DNA of 64,000 nucleotides from Pomphorhynchus laevis. Taxonomy: Eukaryota > Acanthocephala > Palaeacanthocephala > Echinorhynchida > Pomphorhynchidae. Below are positions 49,202-60,230 of this stretch, one piece after another. The DNA is taken from positions 1-64,000 of the forward strand of contig WNNJ02003694.1 in assembly GCA_012934845.2 (NCBI GenBank), read 5' to 3'. A program made the translations under genes and the position numbers. The first letter of the stretch is position 1, and each line of letters starts with the position of its first letter. Below the pieces are notes generated by a model, which did not search any database, was not told the DNA's origin, and saw nothing but the letters and a program-made list of their open reading frames with translations.

Positions 49202-51200
49202 GTCAGGCTGATTGGCCTGACATTTCATTTATCCGGAATAACCATCGAACACTTATGCCCACGAATTATACATAGATGATATGCCGATGATGAACTATGC
49301 TTTGGTAAGCCTGCTGAATTACTGGAGTTATGGGAACATGTATGCTAGATAGGTTCCCGATGCGGTTATTTCATTAATAAAAGCAACTGTCAAATCTTTA
49401 CTCAAAGCTGTAATCAGGTGGAGACGGGCTTGTTATTCCGGAATACGGAGATTGAAATTATGAATTCAGGGATGGGAATACTTGGTTTGGCAATTGGGGA
49501 TACAACTTTCGTCGACGAATTCGCAAAATCCAAAGTACACGAGTGGATGCTTTTAGTAAGCAGGCTTATCGATATTGCGAAGGATAATCCACAGATTACT
49601 TATATCACCTTTACGCAGTCTGTACAGTTCAAATGGACATTTATTAGACGGACGTTTTTGTATCGACAGGAGTCCACTACGAAATCGAACATTATATAAA
49701 AGCAATGTTTTTACCCAGCTTAAGCGAAGTCTGAAAGCAAAGTGAATAATGTTATATCAAGCATACCATATCATATAAAATACAATATTATAATAATAAT
49801 TGTTATATGCATCAGAACCTCAAAGCTGCGACTATGTCAATTGTTGCTTCAGAAGATCCCATCTACATGGATTGCAGCCTGGCGTAGGACCCTTGAGAGG
49901 ATATTATCTCTATGGTGAAACTGAAACCTATCCTCTCTACTCGCAGATACCCGAGTTCTCCAAAAGAATAAATCGATCCATCAAAATAGTCGACATTCTA
50001 AAAGTAAACCTTGGTCCAAAAGATTTGTTCAGCATTCTTCAACAGTAAGACGAGCTCAGCGATGAGGATTCTAAGCAATCCTTCTGGATCCTCAAAAATT
50101 TCTATGCCTTAACAGGCATAGAAATTAGTGAGATAAGAATAGCGGATTGTATGTTGTCTTTGTATGTTGCCAAGGAGGACTTGGTATTAGTGATCCTCCA
50201 TAAGCCCTGAGCTCGAATGTGAACGTTCAAAACGACAATGTTAGCGATTCCAAGATGGACTTTTAGGAGAGAAAATCAGGGCTAACCAAAGAGATATCGG
50301 TAATATAATCAGAAACAAAAGAGCACACCAATACAATTATAACACGGAAGGTGCTAAACAATAGCGATTCCGTCAGTATGTGCCTACTGATTGCGAAAGT
50401 TAAAGGTACATCATCATGGCTGTCATGTAAACCACTATATGTTTACAACATGAGCTTAAGTCCAGCTAAATTTTGAGATGCCCTGGCGGCTCGTTATGCA
50501 TGGAATCCACCAGATGCATCACAATTGTCAATGTGGTGAAGAGTTCAACCTGACACGTGGACTATCTTGCCAGACAGGACGTTTACCTTCAGTCAGGCAT
50601 AATATTATAAGATATTTGATGGCTAAAGAATTATCAATTGTCTGTCCCTCTCTAGATATTGAACCAATACTCCAGTCTGTCGCTGAAACTGTGGTATTCG
50701 AGCGTTCAATTGCAACAGTTGATTGTGAAGCCAGGTTTGACGTCGAATGTAGAGGACTGTTTGATAGTAGACGAAGCGGTACATGTTGGACTTTTGCACT
50801 TTTAACCATCTTGCTCCGTCTTATGTAACCTACAATCAAACCACAAGGTTTCACTACCATGATAGTCAAAAGCGAGCCAAATATGAGGAACGAGTAACCC
50901 AATGCGAAAGATCCTCCTTTATTCCCTTTATCATTTTCGCAAATAATGGAATTGGTCCGGCTGCTGATTTGATGATAAAAAGAGTGGCTTTGCTGAGCGC
51001 ATGTCGGGGATTACAGACTTTTAACGAAATAATTTTTCAAAATCGAACAAAATTGAGTATGGCAATGGTCAAGTCGACATCAATGTGTATTCGTGCCGCA
51101 AGGTCAACCAGAGGCAATCCTGCTCGTTTGCACAACACGAAGCAGCACATGCTGATATATAAATGAGATAATAAATTAAAGGACCCATTTGCGGGTAACC
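49202..51200 (+). pseudogene. R2-like element, 5'-truncated, with an internal insertion
   Basis: From ~49255 RIIHR-stop-YADDELCF (RT motif C) on to LGLAIGDTTFVDEF and ITYITFTQSVQFKWTF, then MFLPSLS at ~49715. Unrelated sequence takes over until GGLGISDP at ~50175. Nuclease part 50400-51165: CQCGEEFNLTRGLSC, VRHNIIRYLM, ARFDVECRGLFD, TFNHLAPSY, HDSQKRAKYEERVTQCER and SFIPFIIFANNG, with stops and frameshifts at ~50480, ~50800 and elsewhere. The 3' UTR carries GGACCCATTTGCGGGTAACC (51181-51200). Confidence 0.82.
49760..50165 (+). other. Unrecognised coding-like insert within the R2-like fragment
   Basis: 49800-50048 is open (no ATG, begins LYASEPQSCDYVNCCF) and after one TAA the frame continues DELSDEDSKQSFWILKNF. 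Composition is protein-like (YYLYGETETYPLYSQIPEF, VDILKVNLGPKDLFSILQQ) and unlike the random AT-rich frames nearby, but I match it to no family. It lies exactly where 30-40 codons of R2-like thumb sequence should be. Confidence 0.4.
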
Positions 51201-51557
51201 TTTTCAATTGCAAAATCATATTCAATAAAATGTTTATTTAAAAAAATATTATTCTAATTTTATATGGTTTAAAAGATTCTTGGTTCAACTACTTACATTT
51301 TTATTATAACTACTTACAAATATTCCTGTTAGTTCCGCTAGTTACGCTCGCGGATTGAGCTTAATCTTTTGATAAAATATCATTGACTGATTAAAAGTTT
51401 TAATATTAAAAGATTATAAAATATTATAATTCAACTTACAATTATTATTTAAAAGATTATAATTCAACTTACAATTGTCTTGATTAAAACAAATTACTCA
51501 CAGTAATCTAAAAAAGAAAACGCACGTCCAGGGCGCGTATCGGGGTATGCATTCGAA
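51201..51557 (+). promoter_or_regulatory. 5' region of an R2-like element with a shared leader
   Basis: 51300-51375 has tacttacaaatattcctgtt, agttccgctagttacgctcg and cggattgagcttaatc, one unit of the leader found in six units at 34704. 51400-51480 contains a ~32-bp repeat (aaaagattataattcaactt acaatt). The ORF start follows at 51558. Confidence 0.5.
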
Positions 51558-52141
51558 ATGGCCCAAGGACACCCCTCAAACGAATCTTTATGCTGTATTT
51601 GTAACGGGCCAGCCGCCGTATGTAAAAGTTGTAGATGCGCAAAATCAAAACTAGCATGTGTGAATTGCAGAGCATCTCGACGTACAAATAGAAACAGTCA
51701 TTTAGATCCAATAAGTACAAAACACGCAGTACAATATTATCTCAACACAAACGAGTGATATACTAATTGTGTGCAGTCTGGCGATCAAGTGCGATTAGCT
51801 TACGACACGGTACATTCTGTACAATATGAAAATAAGAATCCAATGGATGCGAATCATCTAGCCAAGCATGCGATTCGTCGACGAATTATTCACTAAGAAA
51901 CATTTTCAAAGCAGTGATTAAATGGACTCCGAACCTCTTCCGCTTACCTAAGTGTCAGTACGCACATGATTTCATGAACGAACTTGCACGAATATAGGAA
52001 AACTTCATTATGAAATGTGATTCTTTAATGAGTGCGGTCGTGTTTGGCCACTTGATATTGCTACGCTCAAAGCGCAATGACGTTTAAACAACTAAACGGA
52101 CGATCGAGAGAAGAATGAAGTTGTGGACAGAGGGTCAACTA
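51558..52141 (+). pseudogene. R2-like element, N-terminal fragment
   Basis: ATG 51558: MAQGHPSNESLCCICNGP then CKSCRCAKSKLACVNC, the Cys-rich N-terminus of the 19.7-kb protein. In shifted frames it continues SLRNIFKAVIKWTPNLFRL, PKCQYAHDFMNELARI, and RTIERRMKLWTEGQ, corresponding to residues ~70-215 of the intact ORF. Ends at an (AAT)n tract, 52143-52170, where minus-strand elements begin. Its continuation is probably 59665-60230. Confidence 0.8.
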
Positions 52142-52282
52142 AAATAATTATTTAATAATAATAATAATAAGATTTTCTTACTAGTACAAAAAACAGTGAT
52201 AAATAATGTGATTAAAAAAGTAAGTCAAAAAAAAGGAAAAACAAGAATCTCTATCTTTCTTATTCCAGTCTTCTTACTGATA
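52142..52282 (-). other. 3' UTR and tail of the R1/I-like element (minus)
   Basis: Short A-rich region between the ORF2 stop at 52283 and the (ATT)n tract; no hairpin as clear as in copy A. Confidence 0.5.
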
Positions 52283-54736
52283 TTACAGCCTCAAATCCAG
52301 AGGGATCTGAGCCCCCCAACCTATCCAACACGCCGCCTTCCGACTGAGCCAACCGGGGACTTTCACTCCACGAAGAGTCCAGTCGGTGCGGACTATGCTG
52401 GGTAACCGCGAGACGAGGAGCTTAAGAAACCTTAGTCTTTGCTCTGGGGGACGTCCTCTTGAAAAGAAGACTAATCCCGAGATAGCCCAAGTGCCCCAAA
52501 GGCGCACTTGGGTTTTCCCATTCAACGACAGATGCTGAGCCCGTTTCAGGGCCCACCTAGCTTTCTTCAGGATACGTTTGAGTCTATCCAGGTCAGCTTT
52601 CCCTGACCAGTTCACCGTAACGGTGAACCCCAGGTATTTTACTCGACTTGTAAAGGTGGGCAGTGGTTCTGAGGCAAAAATGGAGGAGAGCGCAGAGAGT
52701 GCTAATCTCCTAAGTTTTTTCTTCGTCGCAGGTGATCCATGAAAGACAACCACCTGCGATTTGGCGGAGTTTAAAATAAGGTTAGATATGGGTAACTGAT
52801 CTTTTAATCTTAAAAAGAAACGGCTGATGTCAGAGACTACGTCTTTACACCTGTGTCCAGTGAACAGGGCTGTGGTGTCATCAGCGTACACCACAAGACG
52901 TTGTTCGCGTTTAAATATTTTGAATAGATTAATAGAGGCAGCAAGATATAAGATAGGAGAAAGTGGGGATCCTTGAGGTACACCAGTAATAGGGTAGAAC
53001 TGACGTGCATCAGGGTCGTCTTCATAGTAAAATCGCTTGGTATACAGCAGGATCTCCACCCTGTTCACAATTCTCGCAGGCAACCCGAGGGACCTGAGAG
53101 AAGAGATCACAAAAGGAATGGAGATGCGGTCAAATGCAGCAGAAAAGTCAAGGAAAACAGCCACAACTAGACGATGGCTATTATCCCGACAAAACTGCTC
53201 CACCTCACCAACTGCTGAATGGACCGAGCGACCTTTGACGAACCCATGAAAGCTTGGAGGGATCAAATTACGCCTACTTAAATGGTCGCGGATTTTACGC
53301 GCAAGCGCTTTTTCGTAAATCGATATGAGGGCATTTTGAATCGAAATGGGTGGCAGATCTTTAGGGCATGAGCAGGATTTTTTCTTAGTAAGAAAAACTC
53401 GCTTACTATTATTGATGCCTGCTACATCGGATGGGGATGCTAAAAGCATTGAGACGGCCACCTCTCTTCTCTGATCAGCTGTCAAAAGCTGACAAACACG
53501 AGAAGAAAGTGGAGCGAAGGATTTGGAGGTGCCCGGGAGTGGACCCCAGGAGTTAAGGATATCCGTAACAGATAGATCCCTACTCCTGAAGTTACACCAA
53601 GGCGGGATTGGTTGAGGTGATTGAGTAACTCCATAGTTGTGTAGGGCTAGTGATTCCTCCAAAACTTTTTCAAGGCCTACATTCCCTATCCAACTCAATG
53701 CTCTATCCTTCCAGCAAACAAACTTCTTGAAAATCTTCCAAAAGGAAGACTGAGAAGGATTAAGACGAGCGATACTCGTCCTATCCCTACTCAGCTGGAA
53801 CCTGTATCTAGTGCTCCAGTATTCATTCGAGAGGGCCTGTTTGGCGGAAGCAGAGAGATTGGGGAGGTTCAGTAATTTTGCTAGGACCTTGAGTTTCGTC
53901 GGAGTGGGATTGTATATACGACCTTTATAGGTAGTCGATAGAATCGCTGTAGCTTGCGAAGAGAGGTAGGTATTGAATTCGGTTAAACTCTCATTTCCTA
54001 TTCTGGGGAAGAGTCGGATTGCCGCCTGAAAGAAGGCCACTCTGATCGGATCAAAGTGAAACCTCCTTCTCAGCAACGTATCCTCCTCTATCCTCCAACG
54101 AATGAGGTCATGAGAGGTGGACAATTGCTGGCGCGACTGCTCCGTGCAGAGGGGTTTTAACAGCCACCTCGAGTGAAGCAGTAAAATGTCGAGGATTGAA
54201 TTTGTTGATGTGCAATGAAAGGTAGGGGATGGTGGTTTGTGAATAAGATAACCATTCCTAGCTCTGCGAAATGCTGCATTGATCCAACGACCAGTTCTGT
54301 CGTTAAAATCCCCAAGTATCATGTCATAACCGCTGTCAATAATACTATCCAGGAGTTCACGGTTCTTGTGAATTTCCCCTGGACGGATGTAGACATTGGC
54401 TAGACTGAGGCGTTTACCGTTCTTACTAAGTGAAACTACTAAACAAGACATGGCTGGACAAGTAAAGTTTAATAGGAGGGAGGATCTTAATGAGGATTTA
54501 ACTAAGGTCAAGAGTCCTTGAGACGAAGAGGAGTGAGGTGGGGTTATATACGGAGTATAGAGGGAACATATATGCTTTATGATAAATCGAGTAAGGTCCC
54601 GGGGGAGACGGATAGACCGCGTCTCCTGAAGGACTATAACATCTGCGTCTCTACCAGATAGAAGTCTAAGGGCAGAAGCACCTCCCGAATTCCACTGAAT
54701 GATATTCAGTGAAAAAGGCTCGGGTTTACTCACCAT
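52283..54736 (-). CDS. R1/I-like ORF2: APE endonuclease and reverse transcriptase, intact
   Basis: 817 codons from MVSKPEPFSLNIIQWNSGG. Endonuclease ~1-240: VIVLQETRS (Glu), NVYIRPGE, MILGDFNDRTGRW (Asp/Asn), NSILDILLLHSRW, TSHDLIRW (His in a T-S-H-D variant of SDH). RT ~440-700: CPKDLPPISIQNAL, FHGFVKGRS, VAVFLDFSAAFDRISI (motif A), GVPQGSPLSPILY (motif B), LVVYADDTTALF (motif C). The C-terminus SGLVFFSRGRPPEQRLRFLK leads to GAQIPLDLRL. No RNase H domain, which separates it from the I clade proper. All motifs intact, so this copy could be active if ORF1 were complete, but its ORF1 is truncated. Confidence 0.92.
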   Translation of the reverse strand: MVSKPEPFSLNIIQWNSGGASALRLLSGRDADVIVLQETRSIRLPRDLTRFIIKHICSLYTPYITPPHSSSSQGLLTLVKSSLRSSLLLNFTCPAMSCLVVSLSKNGKRLSLANVYIRPGEIHKNRELLDSIIDSGYDMILGDFNDRTGRWINAAFRRARNGYLIHKPPSPTFHCTSTNSILDILLLHSRWLLKPLCTEQSRQQLSTSHDLIRWRIEEDTLLRRRFHFDPIRVAFFQAAIRLFPRIGNESLTEFNTYLSSQATAILSTTYKGRIYNPTPTKLKVLAKLLNLPNLSASAKQALSNEYWSTRYRFQLSRDRTSIARLNPSQSSFWKIFKKFVCWKDRALSWIGNVGLEKVLEESLALHNYGVTQSPQPIPPWCNFRSRDLSVTDILNSWGPLPGTSKSFAPLSSRVCQLLTADQRREVAVSMLLASPSDVAGINNSKRVFLTKKKSCSCPKDLPPISIQNALISIYEKALARKIRDHLSRRNLIPPSFHGFVKGRSVHSAVGEVEQFCRDNSHRLVVAVFLDFSAAFDRISIPFVISSLRSLGLPARIVNRVEILLYTKRFYYEDDPDARQFYPITGVPQGSPLSPILYLAASINLFKIFKREQRLVVYADDTTALFTGHRCKDVVSDISRFFLRLKDQLPISNLILNSAKSQVVVFHGSPATKKKLRRLALSALSSIFASEPLPTFTSRVKYLGFTVTVNWSGKADLDRLKRILKKARWALKRAQHLSLNGKTQVRLWGTWAISGLVFFSRGRPPEQRLRFLKLLVSRLPSIVRTDWTLRGVKVPGWLSRKAACWIGWGAQIPLDLRL

Positions 54737-54768
54737 TGTGTTAGATAAGATGGACGGGGGAAGCTATC

Positions 54769-56256
54769 CTAGACAGAGCTAGGTGCGGGAAGGTTGCCCT
54801 TCCCACCACTAGCTCCATCCAGGGTCGCAACCCCTAGAGCAATATCTTCATTTCCCAAGGCCAAATTCAGGAGCTTTCCAATTTTTATTGGGGGGACGGT
54901 CCGGGCGGACGCGCCCCTTTTCTTTGATTTAGGAATAGCAACTTCGGACGGTACTGGCGGCGCCGAAAGGAGGGCCCCTAGAAGGGGGGCCAGCATTTGC
55001 TGGATTTGTGCTAAAATCGTCTTTTTTGTGTTATCCAATAAGTATAGTAAATCTTTGTTGGAAACTGAATCGGAGGAACTATCGGTCGTGACTTTGGCAT
55101 AGCTTTTGTTAGGGGAAGAAGCAACTGGCATATACTTATTTCGATATTCTTTAAAGGATCGGCAACGGTGGGACCACGCCGGGTGATCTCCGCCACAGTT
55201 ACAACAGACCGGATTGGCATCGCATCTGTCACCACTCGACAAGGAGGGACATAGAGCGTTCGTGCAGACGCCGCATATTTTTAATTCTTTACAAGTGGAG
55301 GCCCAATGCCCCCACCTATGACAATGATTGTGATGTCCCCTCAATCTGTTTGAATTTTGAAGTTCGAACAGTTTACGACAAACATGTTCCCTCTGTCCTT
55401 TTTGAACATTAAGCGTTGTCCACACAAACATCAAATCATATGACTTTAAAGATTTCTTCACTGTGGTCACACCAAGTGCGTGGAGTCGAAAAATGAATGA
55501 GAGCTTGCGTTGGCTGGGTACAAGATGTGTGGCCTTGCGTAATATGGATTCGTACAGGTTCATCTCTGTCGTAGTTTGAGGGTGGCAGGCAGGTGAAGCG
55601 TATCTCATTAAAGATAAGACATAAGCATTGTAAATTAACTTAAAACTGGATGCGTCAAGCTGGCCAATGGTCCTTCTAATAAGTCCTAAAATTCGACGGC
55701 ATTTAGCAACTGTGTGACTGGTATGTGGGATGGTCGATAAGCTTCTATTTACAATCACTCCAAGGTCTTGAAATTGGGAAACTGTTTCAATTTCTCTTCC
55801 GTCAATGGTATATGACGAATTGATGTGTAGATGTCCGATGCGCATATGTTTTGACTTATCGGGGTTTAATACCAGTCCCCGTTGATTACACCATACCTTA
55901 ATATTATCAATGTCTCTCTGGAGTATCATTGGATCTCGGCTATCGATTATTGGTCTCAAAATTTTCAAGTCATCGGCATATAAACCACATGGACTAGAAA
56001 TAGCTGTAGTGAGCTCGTTGATGTAAATAATGAAGAGCAATTGACTGAGCACCGATTCCTGAGGAACACTGCGTCCAGGAGTTCTTGTCTTTGATATATG
56101 TTTATTGGCCAATACAGTAATCTTCCGATTTCTAAGAAAGGAGTTAATCCAATTTAGGAGGGTTCCTCTGATGCCGTAATGTTCCAGCGTAATAAGGAGG
56201 ACATCATAGTATATCCGATCAAATGCTTTGCTGAGATCGAAAAACAAAAAAACCAT
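54769..56256 (-). CDS. In-frame chimera: CR1-like RT fused to R1/I-like Gag C-terminus
   Basis: Open frame of 495 codons. Residues 1-306 are CR1-like RT: FFDLSKAFDRIYYDVL (motif A), VPQESVLSQLLF (motif B, two Gly lost), GLYADDLKIL (motif C), then a CR1 C-terminus that stops at SNRLRGH. From there (about 55337) the frame is R1/I-like ORF1: NHCHRWGHWASTC, CGVCTNALCPSLSSGDRC, CCNCGGDHPAWSHRC, a linker, IPKSKKRGASA and the C-terminus. The first zinc knuckle has lost its first Cys at the joint. It arose by insertion of a 5'-truncated R1/I-like element into a CR1-like element, in frame by chance. Whether it is expressed is unknown. Confidence 0.9.
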   Translation of the reverse strand: MVFLFFDLSKAFDRIYYDVLLITLEHYGIRGTLLNWINSFLRNRKITVLANKHISKTRTPGRSVPQESVLSQLLFIIYINELTTAISSPCGLYADDLKILRPIIDSRDPMILQRDIDNIKVWCNQRGLVLNPDKSKHMRIGHLHINSSYTIDGREIETVSQFQDLGVIVNRSLSTIPHTSHTVAKCRRILGLIRRTIGQLDASSFKLIYNAYVLSLMRYASPACHPQTTTEMNLYESILRKATHLVPSQRKLSFIFRLHALGVTTVKKSLKSYDLMFVWTTLNVQKGQREHVCRKLFELQNSNRLRGHHNHCHRWGHWASTCKELKICGVCTNALCPSLSSGDRCDANPVCCNCGGDHPAWSHRCRSFKEYRNKYMPVASSPNKSYAKVTTDSSSDSVSNKDLLYLLDNTKKTILAQIQQMLAPLLGALLSAPPVPSEVAIPKSKKRGASARTVPPIKIGKLLNLALGNEDIALGVATLDGASGGKGNLPAPSSV

Positions 56257-58020
56257 GCTGGTTGTCGCAGAGTACTTGGTTATCTTCTAGGTGCCCGATG
56301 ATTCGTTTAAAAAGCAGTTTCTCTAGCACTTTACAAGCAACGCAGGTAAGGCTTATGGGCCGATAGTTGCTTGCTAGATTACGGTCGCCTTTTTTGTAGA
56401 GAGGTCGGATTATAGAACATTTCCAATCTGATGGTATACAGCCTGTTGACAAGGAGAAATCGAATATGGTGTGTAAAGGTTCATATATTACTGGTGCAAG
56501 TTCCCGAAGAAGAATTGGAGGAATATTGTCTGGTCCTGCCGTAATTGATCGTGGTAGCTTTAGAAGTTCGTTAAGAACCTCAAATTTATCAAATGGAGTA
56601 AATTCGTAACACGGATATTGAGCAGTGGAGAATCTGGGGAAATACTGACAGATAGGACTCTAGCGTGAATTGATCTAGGAAAATATTGGCAATTGCTTTG
56701 TCATCAGATGTGAGCTCACCGGTTTCCATAAATATAGAGTTAATCTCAGACGTAGTTGATTTTAATGAGCTGATATGTTTGAACAATTTACTGGGATATC
56801 TTTTTGATGATCGACAAAAATTGGAAACGAAGCACCTGCGTTTCTGACGTTTGAGTGCCGTAACTTGATTTCGTAATTCCTTGTAATCGGTCCAAGAACA
56901 ATTCTGTTCTTTGAATTTTTTGTAAATTTTGTCTCTTGTCTTAATCATTTGTTTAATCTGCGAGTCAAACCAAATGGGAGTTTTGTGGGATGTGCGCTGA
57001 CGTTTTAAAGGGGAGAAGTAATTTAGAGCATTGATCAAGGTAGATTTGAAATTTTCATAGCACTGATCTATGCCAATTTCATATGGATTAGGCCATTGAA
57101 TGTTTTGAATAGCTTGCGTCATACTTGCGAAATTCGCTTTGAAGGGATTCAATGACAGAAAGCGCCAGCCTAATGACACAATGATCACTGTGGCCAATAG
57201 GGGGCTGAGAGAGATTTCATCAATTGTGGGTTCCCCTCGTGATAAGCAGAGGTCTAAAATGGCAGATGATTGCTTCCTCCTTCTAGTGGGTTCGTGAATA
57301 TGCTGGGTTAGATTGAGATCGTTGAACGTATCAAGGAGATTGGATGATTCAACATCACAACCACTGTCAAAGTATATAGGTCCCAATTGACATGAGGCAT
57401 ATTGAAGTCTCCTAGGATAATGATCGGTGATAAGCTTGTTAAGTGATGTCGTAAAGAGATGCCAATCTTTTCAGTTGCGGAGCGCGGAGATCGGTAAAAT
57501 AAACCGATTTTTAGTTTCTATCTCTCAGGAGAAAATACTGTTGCTCACAGATATTCGTTGTATGAATAATCTGATACAATGCTTTGCTCGATGATGGTTA
57601 ACGGTTGCTTGACGTATAATATAACTCCACCTTCTTTTTAAGGCGGTTCGATCCGATCGTATAACGAAGTAGCCTGGGATTGAGATTTCATTATCAGATA
57701 TATCGTTGTTAAGCCAGGTTTCGCTCAATGCCATGATGTTCGTGTTCATTGAATTAACGAGACACAATATTTCGTCAAATTTGTTGTACATGCTTAAACA
57801 GTTGGAGTACATGGCGGAAATATTATTTTGAGAGTAACGGCAGTGGTGAGGTGTCGCTGTTGGTATTGAAATGAGATTGATGTTTACGTGTTGGATGTAC
57901 GAATCTGTGCGGCGGAGAGTATCGATGGAACGGTTAGACGGATTCCGAGGCTGAATCGCGTATTTACCCTTCGCCGCACAACTTGAAAATTTTTCACAAT
58001 TAGATTTTTTTCACCGTTTT
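55337..58020 (-). pseudogene. CR1-like ORF2 (minus strand), broken
   Basis: In the frame -1 to ORF1, open from ~58020 (CEKFSSCAAKGK) through MYSNCLSMYNKFDEILCLVN and IMALSETWLNND (endonuclease). Frameshifts near 57650 and 57400, then NLLDTFNDLNLTQHIHEP, LDLCLSRGEPT, TPIWFDSQIKQMI (57386-56589). RT begins WKCSIIRPLYKKGDRNLAS and ISLTCVACKVLEKLL to NQHGF (56452-56230), then ~30 residues are missing before FFDLSKAFDRI. The rest of the RT is in the chimeric frame 56256-55337. Confidence 0.85.
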
Positions 58021-59125
58021 GAATTCTTTGTTGAAGCTCTTTCCTTGCAGATTTCAATCTGTTTCTATCTTCAGTGCTGAGGTCAGGTAGAAGTCTGATA
58101 CTGGAGCCCCTTAACTTAAAGGAATTCTTGATGATTTGCTTACTAGTCTCGGGGCTATCAACAACAACTTTCAAAAGCCTTGGTTTGGTACCATCTTGTT
58201 TCTTCCCAATGCGAAAGAGGTGTATTACCTGTCTATTTTGTTCGACTGATATTTCTGTTGGGAGAACAGTTGAAAGAACTTGCTTTACTGAATCAACATC
58301 ATGTTTAATCCGGATGATACTGTTTGGACTCGGTGATTCGTTTAAATTTACTATGATGAAACGTTTACCCTGATCGAATGTTCGGCGTTTATGTCGTTTA
58401 GGCTCAGATAGAATAAGTATATTGGCGTTATCAGTGTTGTTTACATTGGAATTGGTATAATTTATCATTTGTTTGAGTACTTCATCCATTTTATATGGAC
58501 TATGGGTTGTTTGAGGACAATAAAAAGCTGGGAGAGCTGTGTGATCTGGTGCTTCTATGTTTGTTTACGGCCTTGGATATGTCTTCTAGGTGATATGGAA
58601 TGTTTGTTTCTGTGTACCCTTGTAAGAAATAGTGGAATTCTCTAGATTTGACGAATCTAGGAAATCAGATTTAAGGTTAGGTAAGGAAGTTTAAAGGGTT
58701 GTTGCCTTTACGATTCGCGATCTTGCTTGTCCTCGTGTCCAAACTCGAGTGGGGGTAGATTTCCGGAATATTGAAGTATCAAATGTTGCCATTATGTTGA
58801 TCGGGGCGATTTCATTGTCTAGCGATGGTATTGTATCTTGCTCGAATACTTCACATGTATAAGGGATATCTGATCGTAATGGTTTATCAGTGTCTTCGAT
58901 TAGTGAGCGTAGGTCGTTAATAGTCTTATTTAAATTTGCAATTGCTAGAGCTGCACAGAAACCACAATAGAAATAACGACTCGTTATTGCTTGAGAACTG
59001 TCTGAGCGAAAGCTTACTTTGGTTCATATTGTGCAGCCGTGAGAGTCACATGCCACTTCATTATCTACGTACCCAACCGACTTTGTTGTATCGTTGTATT
59101 TCGCTTGTTTGTTGGTCTTTGTCAT
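57884..59125 (-). pseudogene. CR1-like ORF1 (minus strand)
   Basis: ATG at 59125 (MTKTNKQAKYNDTTKSVGY), finger VACDSHGCTI-stop-TKVSF and RYFYCGFCAALA. The stop, TGA at 59024-59026, replaces the Trp that is conserved in every other ORF1 finger here (TGG to TGA). Further stops at ~58700. From 58489 the frame is open for 201 codons: FIIVNLNESPSPNSI, VIHLFRIGKKQDGTKPRLLK, RLLPDLSTEDRNRLKSAR and NLIVKNFQVVRRR. Confidence 0.83.
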
Positions 59126-59239
59126 ATTTTTGTCATATAATAAGATATTGTACTGGAATTCAAATCTCCATCAACTTTTCAAACGAAACATTCGTTATTG
59201 AATAATGGATCCGACCAACAGATTTCGTTTATTGTGGTA

Positions 59240-59664
59240 TCAATGAAATTTGATTTAAATTTTAATTTTAAATTGTAAGAACTTATTATAATCAAGACAA
59301 TTTTAAATTCTTTAATCGTTGAAGTAATCGTTGTAATCGTTGTAATATAGTTGTAATCGTTGTAGTCGTAGTAATCGTAGTTTGTATGTTATTTATTGTA
59401 AGTAGTATTTGTTATCAAGATAGTTTAAACTAGTTGTCATGATCGTCACATAGCAAGCGATCCGGTGAAAATTAAGTAGTTTGATATTGCGTGCCTGTAT
59501 TAATTTGATATTAATACAGATTTTTCCGCGAGCGTAGCGATCTGAACTGTAATTGTAAGAACTTATTATAATCAGGACAATTTCATATAATATATTAAAT
59601 TGTATAATCAGGATTGAAAGAAGTTATTTGTCAATCAGGTCAGATCTGGTAAACTTTCTTCAGT
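59240..59664 (-). other. 5' region of the minus-strand CR1-like element
   Basis: 59320-59395 is a tract of taatcgttg-type repeats. 59505-59600 (reading minus) has TTGTCCTGATTATAATAAG, TTCTTACAATTACAG and GATCGCTACGCTCGCGGA, a variant of the leader at 34.7 and 51.3 kb. taagaacttattataatca occurs at 59276 and again at 59555. Confidence 0.5.
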
Positions 59665-60230
59665 AATGGAATCTTTAAGTGCAGCTCAAAACACCGGTAC
59701 TTTACTCCATCCTGACGATTTAATACGTTCCAAATCCGTTCGAGAAATCCTACTAGAAAAGCATCCAACAGCAGACGTTGTTGATACACAATAGAAATTG
59801 AAAATTACTATTGTGAGCCGGTATTTCATCCATATCTATTCGAGGCAATCGATGGTCGTACAATTGCATCAACAAGCAAGCGCGTAAAGGGAGGGGCTGG
59901 CCTCTCTGGACTGGATGCCTTTACCTAGTCAAAAATGCTACACGCATATGGTGAAGAGTCCATAAAACTTGCAAATGCATTAGCCCAATAAGCCAGACAT
60001 TTAGCAACGGAAATAGCTTCTCCAGAATCGATGCGGTCTTTATCATCAAATCGTTTAAAAGATCTAATTTAAAAAAACAGTGTGAGATTAATTACGTTAG
60101 TCGCCGTATAATGTCTAAGTCAATTCTAAACATTGCTTAGCCTCAGCTACAAATAATATGCGGTAACCATCAAGCTTGTTCAGGTATGAGTTTCGGTGCT
60201 GAATGTGTAATGCATTCCATACGATCAATA
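59665..60230 (+). pseudogene. R2-like element, middle part (heavily decayed)
   Basis: Pieces in several frames match residues ~255-450 of the intact protein in order: GTLLHPDDLIRSKSVREILL (intact: NRSVKEILEEL), YYCEPVFHPYLFEAIDGRT-like, KGGAGLSGLDAF (intact: GPSGLDALSW), NALAQ-stop-ARHLATEIAS, RLITLVAV and CIPYDQY-like. It follows directly on what 51558-52141 lacks, on the same strand, so the two are probably halves of one element. Confidence 0.7.
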
